From: UBA2040 sp041751955
Lineage (GTDB): Bacteria > Bacteroidota > Bacteroidia > Flavobacteriales_D > Crocinitomicaceae
Assembly: GCA_041751955.1 (NCBI GenBank)
Contig: JBGSIB010000003.1
Coordinates: 1-64,000 of the forward strand
DNA length: 64,000 nt
Direction of reading: 5' to 3'
The notes under the pieces are model-generated. The model ran no database searches and was not told the DNA's origin. It was given only the letters and a program-made list of their open reading frames with translations. The position numbers and the translations under genes are program-made. This document shows positions 34,727 through 44,427 of the stretch, piece by piece. Each line of letters starts with the position of its first letter. Within the stretch, counting starts at the first letter, position 1.

Positions 34727-36060
34727 GAAATAGTTGGATAATCGCCATGCGCGAATGGAAAGAAAGAGTGGGCTCTCGAAGTTTTTTACTTTTTTCCATA
34801 TTAGGGCCATTGACCGTTCTCACAGTCATGTACATCCTTTTCGCCTACGGTGGAAAAACAGCAATGAAATGGAATGTTCTGGTGGTTGACCCTGCGGGAA
34901 TAATGGAAAATAAAATGTCAGCGAGAGAAGATGTGAATATAAAATACGCATTTGCTGATAATTACATAGAAATCGAAGAGTTTGCCGATGCCAAAAAGTA
35001 CCAAAATTTTGACGCTATGGTGGAGGTGAATGAGAAGGTTTTGGCCAACAAAGTTGGTTTTGTTTTCTATCGACAAGTTCCCTCAAAAGCTTTGGAGAAA
35101 AAAGTACATTATCAGGTTGAACGTCGACTAGAAGAAGTTTTGGTCAAACGATTCACTGAACTTTCCTTGATCGATTTCAGAAAAATAAAACAACCCATTC
35201 AATTAAGTTTCCGAAATGCATATGATCCTGAAGACAAAGGCGCAGACAAACGAGCTTGGGTAGGCTTGTTCTTCGGTGTGGTCATCTTCATCTTCATTGC
35301 TTTGTTCGCCATGACTCTTCTTCGGTCTATTTCACGAGAAAAAAGCAATAGAATAGTGGAAGTTCTTTTGGCTTCTGTGCGTCCAATTGAGTTGATGATG
35401 GGAAAAATTATTGGCGTGGGACTATCGGCAATTCTGCAGTGCAGCATTTGGATAGTGGTCATCGCCCTCGGATTGAGCGTCATGAAAAATTCTCTTTTCC
35501 CGGATTATATGTCGCAAAACATAGATGAAATGGGCAACGTGATTTCTAATGAGGATGGACAATCATCGTTTATGAAAGATGGCAGTGCCTATGAATACAA
35601 TGAGTTCGTTGATTTGGTATTCGAACGGGTGCAATTTGGTCCGATGCTCACTGTTTTCATCCTTTGTTTTTTAGGGGGATATATTTTTTATTCCTCTATT
35701 TTCTCAGCGGTTGGTTCGGCCTTGGGTTCTGAAAGCGATGGTCAACAATTTGTTATTCCTTTGGTGCTTCTGCTTTGTTTTGGAGTCTTCGCAGGCTATT
35801 ACGCTATGGCAAATCCTCAGGCTCCTTTGACACAATGGTTGTACTATTTGCCTTTTACTTCACCAGCAGTTGTATTGGTGAAATTTGCTCAAGGTTTTAA
35901 TCCAGGTGAAGGATATTCATTGCTCCTAGTCGCTTTGATATTGATTGTTTCGAGCTTAGTGTTGTTTTATTTAGCCGGGAGAATTTATAAAAATGGAATT
36001 CTTCAGTTTGGACATCGTCTCAAACTTCGTCACTTTTTCAAATGGTCAAAGAATACATAA
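34723..36060 (+). CDS. ABC-2 type permease, NatB-like
   Basis: A 445-aa membrane subunit. One N-terminal helix (about 20-43) precedes a large extracytoplasmic loop (about 45-190), then about five helices starting with LFFGVVIFIFIALFAMTLL, with the typical motif SREKSNRIVEVLLASVRPIELMMGKIIG between the first and second. It is coupled to the ATPase (4-nt overlap) and its stop is directly followed by the exopolyphosphatase ATG. Export of Na+ or of an unknown compound is inferred from family resemblance. Confidence 0.88.
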   Translation: MRNSWIIAMREWKERVGSRSFLLFSILGPLTVLTVMYILFAYGGKTAMKWNVLVVDPAGIMENKMSAREDVNIKYAFADNYIEIEEFADAKKYQNFDAMVEVNEKVLANKVGFVFYRQVPSKALEKKVHYQVERRLEEVLVKRFTELSLIDFRKIKQPIQLSFRNAYDPEDKGADKRAWVGLFFGVVIFIFIALFAMTLLRSISREKSNRIVEVLLASVRPIELMMGKIIGVGLSAILQCSIWIVVIALGLSVMKNSLFPDYMSQNIDEMGNVISNEDGQSSFMKDGSAYEYNEFVDLVFERVQFGPMLTVFILCFLGGYIFYSSIFSAVGSALGSESDGQQFVIPLVLLLCFGVFAGYYAMANPQAPLTQWLYYLPFTSPAVVLVKFAQGFNPGEGYSLLLVALILIVSSLVLFYLAGRIYKNGILQFGHRLKLRHFFKWSKNT

Positions 36061-36957
36061 ATGAAAAAGGCCATTATCGATTTGGGGACCAATACCTTCA
36101 ATTTACTCGTTGCAGAAATTGATGGGAAAAACATCAAGGTTTTACATGCCGAGAAAGAAGGTGTTGCCATCGGAATGGGTGGAATTAATGCCAATATCAT
36201 CACAAAAGACGCCATGCTTCGAGGGGAAAAAACCATCCAACGTTTTCTTGAAGTTTGCCAAAATTATGCTGTTGAAAATGTCAGTGCGTTTGGAACTTCA
36301 GCCTTAAGAGATGCGGGGAATACCTCTGAATTTCTGAGCGAATTGGAAAATAAATTTCAATTAAAAGTTCACATTATCTCTGGTGATAAAGAAGCCGATT
36401 TAATTTTCAATGGCGTCAATCAATTGTATGATTTTGAGGAGAAAGGAGTAATTATTGATATTGGTGGTGGAAGTACTGAAATTATTTTCGCTTCAAAAGC
36501 AGGAGTTCAATCAGTAGCAAGTTTAAATATCGGCGTCTCACGTATTTATCAGAAATTCCCTTGGAGTGATCCTTTGACAAAAAAGGAAATTGAGATAATT
36601 CGACATTTCCTCGAAGACAACAGCCAAGGTTTTTTAGACAACAGAAATGAACCTTTGATGATCGGTTCCTCTGGAAGTTTCGAAACATTTTGGGAATTGG
36701 CGCATCTCCAAGCTTTTCCAAACGAACAAAGGATTTTCGAAGTTGAAAAAACCGCTTTTGAAGAAACTTTATACCAAACCATTCGCTCTACCCAAAAAGA
36801 GCGGGATGTCAATCCATTTATTCTTCCCATCCGCAAAATAATGGCCCCAATTACCGCCGTTAAAACCTTATGGATGATGGAAAAACTCAAAACACAGAAA
36901 ATATACATTTCCCCATTTTCTCTCAAAGAAGGCGCCTTGTTTTCCACAGATTTTTGA
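36061..36957 (+). CDS. ppx: Exopolyphosphatase/guanosine-pentaphosphate phosphohydrolase-like (Ppx/GppA)
   Basis: A 298-aa single-domain-pair member of the ASKHA Ppx/GppA family, which splits terminal phosphate from polyphosphate or pppGpp. IDLGTNTFNLLVAEI is the first phosphate loop, FGTSALRDAGN the second, and IIDIGGGSTEIIFA the third. The C-terminal extra domain of long E. coli-type enzymes is absent. It starts at the base after the permease stop (no gap) and so is likely in the same transcript. The symbol is by family only. Confidence 0.85.
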   Translation: MKKAIIDLGTNTFNLLVAEIDGKNIKVLHAEKEGVAIGMGGINANIITKDAMLRGEKTIQRFLEVCQNYAVENVSAFGTSALRDAGNTSEFLSELENKFQLKVHIISGDKEADLIFNGVNQLYDFEEKGVIIDIGGGSTEIIFASKAGVQSVASLNIGVSRIYQKFPWSDPLTKKEIEIIRHFLEDNSQGFLDNRNEPLMIGSSGSFETFWELAHLQAFPNEQRIFEVEKTAFEETLYQTIRSTQKERDVNPFILPIRKIMAPITAVKTLWMMEKLKTQKIYISPFSLKEGALFSTDF

Positions 36958-37066
36958 CAAATCACGCAATAGCTGCCTTATATCAGTGCAATCTTCAGAC
37001 AAACCAACAACACCCCAAACCATATTTCACCTCTAAATATTATCTTTAGCACTTAAATAAAAATAC

Positions 37067-38236
37067 ATGAGCAAAATATTAATCATCGACGACGAAAGAA
37101 GCATACGCAGAGCCCTAAAAGAAATCTTAGAGTTTGAGGAATTTGAAGTAGATGAAGCAGAAAACGGAAAAGAAGGATTGGAAAAAGCGAAATCGGAGCA
37201 TTACGACATGATTTTCTGTGATATTAAAATGCCTTTGATGGATGGAATGGAAGTTTTGGCTGCCTTTCAGAAAGAAAAAGTAGAAGCTCCTGTTATCATG
37301 ATTAGTGGTCATGGAAACATTGATACAGCTGTTCATGCCATTAAAAATGGTGCATTTGATTTTATCGAAAAACCTTTGGACCTCAACCGAATTTTGGTCA
37401 CCGTTAGAAATGCTGGCGACCGTGTAAATTTGGTGGAAGAAACGAAAGTTTTAAAAACGACAGTTAAAAAATTCAAGGGAAGCAGCATAGTTGGTGATAC
37501 CCCTGAAATCAACAAGATCAAAGAAATGATCGAAAAGGTGGCTCCTTCCGATGCGCGAGTTTTAGTGACAGGTCAAAATGGTACTGGAAAAGAACTGGTT
37601 GCGCGCTCTTTACACGACAATAGCAATAGAAAAAACAATCCATTTATTGAAGTGAACTGCGCTGCTATTCCTGCTGAATTGATTGAAAGTGAATTGTTTG
37701 GTCACGAAAAAGGTGCCTTTACATCGGCTATCAAACAAAAGAAAGGAAAATTTGAATTGGCATCAGGCGGGACCTTGTTTTTAGACGAAATTGGCGACAT
37801 GTCTGCAAGTGCTCAAGCCAAAGTTTTGCGTGCTTTGCAAGAAAACGTAATTCAACGGGTTGGTGGTGAAAAAGATATCAGAGTAGATGCTCGCGTTATA
37901 GCAGCGACTAATAAAGATTTGCGTCAAGAAATAGCTGAAGGCCGATTCCGTGAGGATTTGTTTCACCGTTTAGCCGTAATTCTCATCCATGTTCCCTCTT
38001 TGAATGAAAGAAAAGACGACATCCCGATGCTGGCAGAATATTTCATGACCATCATTTGTTCGGATCATGGAATTCCAAGAAAAGCTTTTGAGCCAAAAGC
38101 TTTGAAAGCTCTGCAAAATGTAGATTGGACAGGAAATATTCGTGAGCTAAGAAACATCATCGAGCGATTGATCATACTCGGAAGCAAAGAAATAACGGCT
38201 GAAGATGTGAATCTTTACGCGAATCCTCAAAAATAA
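37067..38236 (+). CDS. Sigma-54-type response regulator lacking a C-terminal HTH
   Basis: A 389-aa NtrC-family protein. The receiver domain (1-120) has IDDERS, the phospho-acceptor D52 in MIFCDIKMP and a Lys in FIEKPLD. The AAA+ domain (about 140-370) has Walker A TGQNGTGKE, ESELFGHEKGAFTSA (GAFTGA-like loop with Ser) and ARVIAATNKDLRQEI. After NWTGNIRELRNIIERLI-like helices the protein ends at EDVNLYANPQK without a Fis-type HTH. A DNA-binding partner or direct contact with sigma-54 is needed for function. No kinase is adjacent. Confidence 0.88.
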   Translation: MSKILIIDDERSIRRALKEILEFEEFEVDEAENGKEGLEKAKSEHYDMIFCDIKMPLMDGMEVLAAFQKEKVEAPVIMISGHGNIDTAVHAIKNGAFDFIEKPLDLNRILVTVRNAGDRVNLVEETKVLKTTVKKFKGSSIVGDTPEINKIKEMIEKVAPSDARVLVTGQNGTGKELVARSLHDNSNRKNNPFIEVNCAAIPAELIESELFGHEKGAFTSAIKQKKGKFELASGGTLFLDEIGDMSASAQAKVLRALQENVIQRVGGEKDIRVDARVIAATNKDLRQEIAEGRFREDLFHRLAVILIHVPSLNERKDDIPMLAEYFMTIICSDHGIPRKAFEPKALKALQNVDWTGNIRELRNIIERLIILGSKEITAEDVNLYANPQK

Positions 38237-38256
38237 AACCCTCAAAATCAATAATC

Positions 38257-38628
38257 ATGAAAAATCAAAAAACACTTAAAATTGTACATTGGATCTTCAC
38301 GGGATTAATTTCTGCTTTGTTGTTGATGTCAGTTGGAATGTACCTTTCTGATCCTGAAAAGGTGAAAGGGTTCTTAGTTATTCTAGGTTTTCCTACTTGG
38401 TTGTTTTATCATATTGTGTTCGCTAAAATTGCGGGTGTTGCCTTCATTTTAGTGCGCAAATGGCCGTCATTGACAGAGTGGGCATATGCTGGTTTGACAT
38501 TCGAATTTAGTTTGGCCTTGAGTTCTCATGTTTATATTGGAGATGGCGAATTTGGTGGAGCGTTAATAGCTTTGACCTTGCTTATGGGTTCTTATGCAAC
38601 CTACAGATTGTTGAAGAAAAAAGCTTAA
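38257..38628 (+). CDS. DoxX-like small membrane protein
   Basis: A 123-aa membrane protein with four hydrophobic segments (HWIFTGLISALLLMSVGMYL, IVFAKIAGVAFILV, EWAYAGLTFEFSLALSSHV, GALIALTLLMGSYATYRLL), the layout of the DoxX_2 family. These proteins have been linked to thiol stress in some bacteria, but no function is proven here. It follows the response regulator by 20 nt and may be co-transcribed. Confidence 0.7.
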   Translation: MKNQKTLKIVHWIFTGLISALLLMSVGMYLSDPEKVKGFLVILGFPTWLFYHIVFAKIAGVAFILVRKWPSLTEWAYAGLTFEFSLALSSHVYIGDGEFGGALIALTLLMGSYATYRLLKKKA

Positions 38629-38823
38629 ACAGGCTTTTAATATAATTTTTGCTGAGGTTCGGCTAAATTTACCAAAGCCATATCAATTCTATTTTTTAAA
38701 AGTAAATAGTGTTATTCGTGAAATAGTCTCTTTTTAAAAACTTGAAAGTTTAAAAAGAATAATTTCCATTCAATTGATTAATTTTTATTTAAATTAGTCC
38801 TTGAATCAAAATTTTTTATTCGT

Positions 38824-39603
38824 ATGAAAACCTTTTTAATCATTTGCGCTACTTTATTTTTGTTATCAACACAAAATTCTTTTGGTCAGTTAATTGATCA
38901 TCCAAAGCCATCTTTGATTCTCCAAATTAGTCAAACATCGGGGACAAATGGCGCTTCAGTTGCTTATAATCCAGATAAACGTTTGTATTATGCAGTTATC
39001 GCTGGAAATGGTGCCTATCCTCTTGAAGTTTTTGATGGAAATGGAAATAACGTTTATCAGACGGATGCTGGTGTTGATACGCGCGGTATTTGGTGGAATC
39101 CAAAAACGAAAACATTGGAAGGAAATGGTTACGGAGATGTAGGTATATTTTCTTATTCTATGAATAGCAGCGGTTTTCCTAGTGAAGGAACTCAAACTGT
39201 TTTCCCTGGTGAAAATCATCAAGCTTGCGAGCAGTGTGTTGGTACTTTCGATACAAAGAAAAAAGCTATGATGTATTACGCGAGTGGTTATATCACTTGG
39301 TATAGCCGTTCGAAAGGAGTAGAGATTAAAAAAATGGCCTTAGAGGTGGGTTCAGGAATTGATGATATCAATGAATATTCAACAATTTATACAGGCGTTA
39401 AAAACATGGAAATAGGATTGTTGGATTATAATAACAACAAAGTTTATCTCTATAGCGCAAAAACAGGTAAACGAACGGGGACTGTTGAACTTCCTTCCAA
39501 TGCAGAAACGCATGGTGTATTTCGTTTTGCCTATGCTAACAAGCATGTTTTTCTATACAGTGTAGATTCTAGAAGCTGGACAGGATATAAGATTTTTGCT
39601 TAG
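38824..39603 (+). CDS. Secreted protein with propeller-like sequence, unknown function
   Basis: A 259-aa protein with a signal peptide (LFLLSTQNSFGQ, residue 22). The mature part is built from short strand-turn repeats (NGNNVYQTDAGVDTRGIWW, GLLDYNNNKVYLYSAKTGK, KHVFLYSVDSRSWTGYKIF), like a beta-propeller. A lone CEQC pair occurs near residue 137. I do not recognise a family. The 220 nt upstream show no other gene. Confidence 0.65.
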   Translation: MKTFLIICATLFLLSTQNSFGQLIDHPKPSLILQISQTSGTNGASVAYNPDKRLYYAVIAGNGAYPLEVFDGNGNNVYQTDAGVDTRGIWWNPKTKTLEGNGYGDVGIFSYSMNSSGFPSEGTQTVFPGENHQACEQCVGTFDTKKKAMMYYASGYITWYSRSKGVEIKKMALEVGSGIDDINEYSTIYTGVKNMEIGLLDYNNNKVYLYSAKTGKRTGTVELPSNAETHGVFRFAYANKHVFLYSVDSRSWTGYKIFA

Positions 39604-39623
39604 TTTTTAATTTTTGCTGAAAG

Positions 39624-40355
39624 CTAGAAATAGAGTTCAAAATATTCAAAGAATACAAAGCTGGAATTGTAGGTGAAGTGAAGTAATATGCCATACCAGA
39701 GCGTATTTTTCTTATACCGCATATATCCGGTAAGCAAGCCTATTGGTAAAATCCATAAAATTGGTATGAGTGTGAGGTGCATCAAAAAAAAGAAAATTGC
39801 CGTCAACAAAATAGTGCCTTGAACCGAAATTACTTTTCTTAACTCATGGAAAAATATTCCTCGGAATGCCAATTCTTCGAAAAGTGCCGGAAAGACTCCC
39901 ACTGAGATTATCGCAAAAAGAAAAGGGATTGGCGTATCCAAATAACTGGAGTAATAACCAATAAACTCCTGACCTACAAGGTATTGATTGTAATAATTGG
40001 CAAATTTTTCAACGCCGAATGCAAAAATAGGACTCAAACAAATAATAAGTCCTACCCAACGCCATTCCACTTTAGGAATTCTAAAAAGGTGTAAGTAAGA
40101 CTTCCAATCGATTATAGCGAATAACAAGATTAAACCTGCAAAACATAGATCTACGGCAAGTTCCAGAACATAATTCGAATGCAATTCAATGAAATGGGTC
40201 ACAACGATGTAAACCATCAATAAAATAAAGAAAATCAACACTTTTTTCAGTGGCTTTTCAAATTCTTGCGTTTCTTGAACGATCATAGTTTGACCACAAA
40301 CTCCACAGAATTTAGCGTTGATATGAATTTCAGATGCACATTTATGACAGGTCAT
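39624..40355 (-). CDS. CPBP-family membrane protease with N-terminal zinc ribbon
   Basis: A 243-aa protein. MTCHKCASEIHINAKFCGVC at the start is a zinc ribbon with two CxxC pairs. The rest is a polytopic membrane domain with ALFEELAFRGIFFHEL (Glu-Glu, Arg) and FFLMHLTLIPILW (His), the CPBP protease motifs, and a C-terminal LLHFTYNSSFVFFEYF. It is 3 nt downstream of the second zinc-ribbon protein gene, so the two form an operon. A regulated intramembrane proteolysis function is inferred. Confidence 0.78.
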   Translation of the reverse strand: MTCHKCASEIHINAKFCGVCGQTMIVQETQEFEKPLKKVLIFFILLMVYIVVTHFIELHSNYVLELAVDLCFAGLILLFAIIDWKSYLHLFRIPKVEWRWVGLIICLSPIFAFGVEKFANYYNQYLVGQEFIGYYSSYLDTPIPFLFAIISVGVFPALFEELAFRGIFFHELRKVISVQGTILLTAIFFFLMHLTLIPILWILPIGLLTGYMRYKKNTLWYGILLHFTYNSSFVFFEYFELYF

Positions 40356-40358
40356 AAT

Positions 40359-41075
40359 TTACTCATTTTCATTTTGCTTCGGTTCTTCTTTTTGTTCTAC
40401 TATTTCTTGATCTTCTAATTTTTCTGCATCAGGAGTTGGGACCATTTCCTCTTCCACCTCTGCACTTATTTGTAGTTTGGTGAAATCATTGGCGACTTTA
40501 AGTTTCTCCAATTCGGCCTCCATCTTTTCAGCCTCTTTCACACTTTGGATACCGTAGATGAAAGCCATAACAATGAGTACCTTCCAAAGTATTCCTTGAA
40601 TAATGGTCATGGGGTCGATTACGGCCATCAAAGCGATTATAAAGAGGTAAAATGAGAGTCCGACTATAATACCCAATAATGGTTTTTTGATACACCATAA
40701 GCCTAATCCTAAATAAACCAAAGCAACGAACAATTGTATTCCAAAAGCTAAAACTGCGTTTTCAAACGTATAAAAAAGATAATAAAGACTGACTAGGAAA
40801 TTTAGACCCGCCAACGCAAATAAAATGTATTTGGCTCGATTCACTTTTTTCATCGAGTCACGGATCATAAATTTTTTCTTAGCAGTTCCGATATAGAAAT
40901 TTTTCATTTCCAATTCAGTGCCCCCTTGTGGAAATCTACAATTCGGACAAAATTTGTTCTCAGGAGTTAAACCTTTTGAGTTGCAATAGAAACAAGTGCT
41001 TGGGTCCTCAATTTTAATTTCACGACGCATTACGTCCCGTTCCATCATTCTTATTTCTTCAAGATTCGTACTCAT
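40359..41075 (-). CDS. Membrane protein with N-terminal zinc ribbon, unknown function
   Basis: A 238-aa protein. CFYCNSKGLTPENKFCPNC (near residues 23-41) is a zinc ribbon of the same kind as the downstream CPBP protease. Four hydrophobic segments between about 80 and 165 follow, then an acidic, Glu/Pro-rich cytoplasmic tail (EVEEEMVPTPDAEKLEDQE). The pair of proteins sharing zinc ribbons may interact. No known family recognised. Confidence 0.65.
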   Translation of the reverse strand: MSTNLEEIRMMERDVMRREIKIEDPSTCFYCNSKGLTPENKFCPNCRFPQGGTELEMKNFYIGTAKKKFMIRDSMKKVNRAKYILFALAGLNFLVSLYYLFYTFENAVLAFGIQLFVALVYLGLGLWCIKKPLLGIIVGLSFYLFIIALMAVIDPMTIIQGILWKVLIVMAFIYGIQSVKEAEKMEAELEKLKVANDFTKLQISAEVEEEMVPTPDAEKLEDQEIVEQKEEPKQNENE

Positions 41076-41266
41076 TGGATATTCGTGTTTAGGTTAAAAA
41101 GCATTAAAAATACAGAATTGTTTTCAAATAAAATATTTACCAATTATACTAGTAATTCATTTGAAGCAACCAATGCTTTAGTTCATAAAGCAACAAAAAA
41201 GTTCAAGTGTTGAATGAAACGAAATTATTTTCCCAATTTATATATTCGATAATCTTTCGTTTCAAT

Positions 41267-42658
41267 TTATATTGATTGGTCGCTTGTAAAATGGAATGCT
41301 GCATTTTTATCCCAAATTAAAACTTGAGCCCCTAATTTTTGAAGAGAGTCAATACATCCTGGCTGCAGTAATTTCTCAGATTCAAATGTCCAACCTTTTC
41401 GATGTGCAAAATAAATTGACTGAGGAGAAGTATTACCATTGATGATAATTTTATCGTTTCGACGACCAACTGCGTCCAGCTCTGCTTCCAAGGTCAATTT
41501 GTATTTTTCTGAATCTTTGATAAAAAAATCATGCTGTTGGTTGGCAATGCTTTCGGCTGTAACAGCTACCAATAGTAAATTATAGAATTTTTTTGGAATT
41601 TTTTCAAAGGTAAATCCAGCAATCAAGGCCATAACTGGAACGAACGGAATAATGTAATAACTGTGTGTTGGAAAAACAATCCCGGTTTTGAAAGCAAAAA
41701 ATATAAACACAAGTGCATAGGTTCCAAGTGCAAGTAAGAGTAAATTGTTTTTTCTCTTTATCAACCAGTAAATTCCAATAAGCGTCATCGCAAATGCTGT
41801 AAATGAGAAAAAAGCGTCGAAATAGAACTTCTCTAAAAATCCTTGCCAAAGCGGCAATGCTAGCTGAATCCCTTCGAATAATCCACGAGGAAAAAAGAGC
41901 GGGAATCCATTTTCAGCGTTCAAGGCAGGAACCCAAATGAAATACCACCAAAAGGAAATGGATCCTGCTAAGGCAATTGAAACATAGACAGCAATTTTCC
42001 GTGAGACCTTAATTTCTTTCAGAAAAGGAAGTACCACAAAAACACTCAGAAGAACTATAGCTGGCAATTTGCATAGTATGCCTAAAGTTGTAAAGAGGAA
42101 AAACAGTAATAGTTGAAATTTTTTGCCCTTGACCAGAAATTCATGGGCAAAAAATAAAGCAATCAGAAGGAGAGAAACACTGAATGTGTCAGGCATTATT
42201 TTCCGTGAAAAACCAAACCAAATGGAAACGAGCAACAAGATCGTAGAGGAAAAGGCAATTTTTTTAGAAAATAATGCACAAATCAAGCGATAGAAACAAT
42301 AAATTCCAATGGAAGAAACCATCAAATTGAGCAATCGTCCGTGCCAATGATCAAAACCTAAACCCAAGTCCATTAGGTAATTCAAATAATTGAAAAAAGG
42401 AAATTCGGAACCTATTATTCCACTTTTTTCTCCGGCCATATCTATCATCGGGTGAAGTAAATCAGGACCATTATCAAGCATGTTTCGAGTCATCATATTG
42501 GTCAGGGCTTGCCGCCAGCTGTGACCAATTTCCAAAGGCGCATTCGTAATTCCAACCAGGCGAATTGTAAAAAAGAAGACAATCCAGGTCCGGATGTCTG
42601 AAACCACTACCTGAAATTTATTCGGTTTTTCCATTGTTCCTTCGACGAAACTAGGCAT
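41267..42658 (-). CDS. GT39-like membrane glycosyltransferase (ArnT/PMT superfamily)
   Basis: A 463-aa integral membrane protein with about ten transmembrane helices. EIGHSWRQALTNMMTRNML follows the first helix and is typical of the DUF-type GT39 proteins in Bacteroidota, which transfer sugars from lipid-linked donors to surface polymers or proteins. KKFQLLLFFLFTTLGILCKLP and the WWYFIWVPAL segment lie further in. Two in-frame ATGs at 42658 and 42634 are possible starts. It is a lone minus-strand gene. The acceptor is unknown. Confidence 0.78.
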   Translation of the reverse strand: MPSFVEGTMEKPNKFQVVVSDIRTWIVFFFTIRLVGITNAPLEIGHSWRQALTNMMTRNMLDNGPDLLHPMIDMAGEKSGIIGSEFPFFNYLNYLMDLGLGFDHWHGRLLNLMVSSIGIYCFYRLICALFSKKIAFSSTILLLVSIWFGFSRKIMPDTFSVSLLLIALFFAHEFLVKGKKFQLLLFFLFTTLGILCKLPAIVLLSVFVVLPFLKEIKVSRKIAVYVSIALAGSISFWWYFIWVPALNAENGFPLFFPRGLFEGIQLALPLWQGFLEKFYFDAFFSFTAFAMTLIGIYWLIKRKNNLLLLALGTYALVFIFFAFKTGIVFPTHSYYIIPFVPVMALIAGFTFEKIPKKFYNLLLVAVTAESIANQQHDFFIKDSEKYKLTLEAELDAVGRRNDKIIINGNTSPQSIYFAHRKGWTFESEKLLQPGCIDSLQKLGAQVLIWDKNAAFHFTSDQSI

Positions 42659-42737
42659 AATACACGATTTATTTTCATCTACCCCCCAAATCCAGAAAAG
42701 TTTTTGTTCCTATTACCACACTCTAAAACTTTAACAG

Positions 42738-43706
42738 ATGAACATTAAATTAAAAATTGGATTTATCGCGATAGCGGGAGTACTAGCGTTCACCGCATGT
42801 AAGAAAAAAGATACTACGCCTTCAGTGCCAGTTGTCCAACCCACAAGCCCTAGTGCCAGTTTAACGGATTTGAAAAATTTCTTGAAAGCAAATTTAGATG
42901 GAGCAGCACAAACTTTTACGGTGAATGAAGATGCAGGTCAAACGATAACAGGTTCTAAGGGAACAGTAGTTACAATTTCACCCAACTCCTTTCAAACCTT
43001 ATCAGGTGGAGCCGTTACGGGAAATATCACCGTGAAATTGGTGGAGATTTTCGACAAAAAAGATATGATAATGATGAATGCCGCGACTATGGGAAGATGG
43101 TGGGATGGAAGCATGAAACCTCTAGTTTCAGGTGGAGAATTCAGAATTACCGCCACACAAAATGGACAAGCCTTAAAACTGGCACCCGGCATGCAATTTC
43201 AAGCCAATGTTCCTGCAGCTGGTGGCGTTGATCCAAACATGGGTTTATTCTATGGTGAAAACGGATCCAATCCGGATACCTTGGTTTGGACCCCAGCTGA
43301 TTCTGCACTATTTATTGGACAAGGAAATCAATATACGTTTTGGTCCGATTCAATGAACTGGGTGAATTGCGACTATTTCTACAACAACCCCAATCCGCAA
43401 ACGGTGGTGCAAGTTACGCCTCCAGCAGGATTCGACAACAGCAATTTGTTATTGTTCATTTCATTTGATGGAATCAACACAATTGCTAGTATGTACCATT
43501 TTGCAGGTGGAAATTTCACCACAGCACCGAGTTACACTTTACCCATTGGAATGAATGTTCATTTCGTAGCCATCGCAATGATCAACGGAAATCCGCATGT
43601 AGCCATCGTTCCAGCAACTTTTGCGAACAATCATGTGGAAGTTCTACCTGCATTAACACAAATGACAACTGCACAACTAGCCGCTGCGCTGAATGCTTTA
43701 CCATAA
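42738..43706 (+). CDS. Lipoprotein, unknown function
   Basis: A 322-aa lipoprotein (lipobox VLAFTAC, Cys21) followed by a Thr/Pro/Ser-rich spacer (TTPSVPVVQPTSPSAS) and a domain of strand-rich sequence with the motif TITGSKGTVVTISPNSFQTL. This type of domain recurs in Bacteroidota surface lipoproteins, but I do not recognise a named function. It ends just before a strong terminator. Confidence 0.72.
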   Translation: MNIKLKIGFIAIAGVLAFTACKKKDTTPSVPVVQPTSPSASLTDLKNFLKANLDGAAQTFTVNEDAGQTITGSKGTVVTISPNSFQTLSGGAVTGNITVKLVEIFDKKDMIMMNAATMGRWWDGSMKPLVSGGEFRITATQNGQALKLAPGMQFQANVPAAGGVDPNMGLFYGENGSNPDTLVWTPADSALFIGQGNQYTFWSDSMNWVNCDYFYNNPNPQTVVQVTPPAGFDNSNLLLFISFDGINTIASMYHFAGGNFTTAPSYTLPIGMNVHFVAIAMINGNPHVAIVPATFANNHVEVLPALTQMTTAQLAAALNALP

Positions 43707-43735
43707 GGAGATGAATCAATCCTTACTACACGAGA

Positions 43736-43771
43736 AACGGAATCTGTTGAAGGTTCCGTTTTTTTTTTTTT
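43736..43771 (+). terminator. Intrinsic terminator after the lipoprotein gene
   Basis: AACGGAA (43736-43742) pairs with TTCCGTT (43754-43760), with an 11-nt loop, and is followed by a run of T's to 43771. The stem is 7 bp extended by A-T pairs. This is a typical rho-independent terminator about 30 nt after the stop. Confidence 0.75.
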
Positions 43772-43926
43772 GGAAAGTGCTGATTTGATAACGAATAGGG
43801 CTGCGCACAGTGCGGGTCGCTACCGAGGTTGTTTTTTTCGAAGATAGGAATAGATTTGTTATTCCAAAAATGAATCTTTCGAAGATAGATTACCGCATTG
43901 TGTGTAGGACGTGTTAGCAAATGAAT

Positions 43927-44406
43927 TTATATAACTTCATAATTATTTCCAACAAACTTTAATTTCTTGACACAATCATTTAAACAATCAGCAAAGCGTG
44001 TTTTCCAAATTGTCAATTCGCTGAAAGAACCGTTGTTGTTAACAATTCTATAATTTCCTACTCGAAAAATTATTTTATATCGAAATAGCATTCGTTTAAT
44101 TCTCGACTTACCCTCAATCATTTTTTCTGCATTAATAACTTCCATGTAGTCAAATCGATCAATGTCTTGTCCTAAAATTTTGACAGTTATTTTTTTGTCA
44201 ATTAAATAGATGAATTTAGTTGTCAAAAGAATCTTTTTTGACCTATTCAATCTGATTAAAAGAACTTCAATTTCGTTTCTATCAAGTAGTATATCTCCTT
44301 TAAATTTATTATTGGAGTCGTCAAAAAATGTGATTCCCCTACTAGTGCGATAATAGTTTACTTTTTTTAGAATTTGATATCTGAGATCTTCTTTTTTCTT
44401 TTTCAA
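43927..44406 (-). CDS. Hypothetical protein, 159 aa
   Basis: A basic, 159-aa protein with no signal peptide. The early segment KKEDLRYQILKKVNYYRTSR and the middle VINAEKMIEGKSRIKRMLFRYK look helical and basic, so nucleic-acid or membrane contact is possible but unsupported. No family is recognised. Its start is 21 nt from the stop of the next upstream minus-strand gene, so the two may be an operon. Confidence 0.55.
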   Translation of the reverse strand: MKKKKEDLRYQILKKVNYYRTSRGITFFDDSNNKFKGDILLDRNEIEVLLIRLNRSKKILLTTKFIYLIDKKITVKILGQDIDRFDYMEVINAEKMIEGKSRIKRMLFRYKIIFRVGNYRIVNNNGSFSELTIWKTRFADCLNDCVKKLKFVGNNYEVI

Positions 44407-44427
44407 TGGGTGTTTTCTTTGAATATT

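Noticed and set aside
33797..36060. Gliding-motility ABC transporter (GldA/GldF) identity
   Set aside because: The ATPase carries a DUF4162-type tail and the permease a large extracytoplasmic loop, which fit NatAB better; no gld genes are near.
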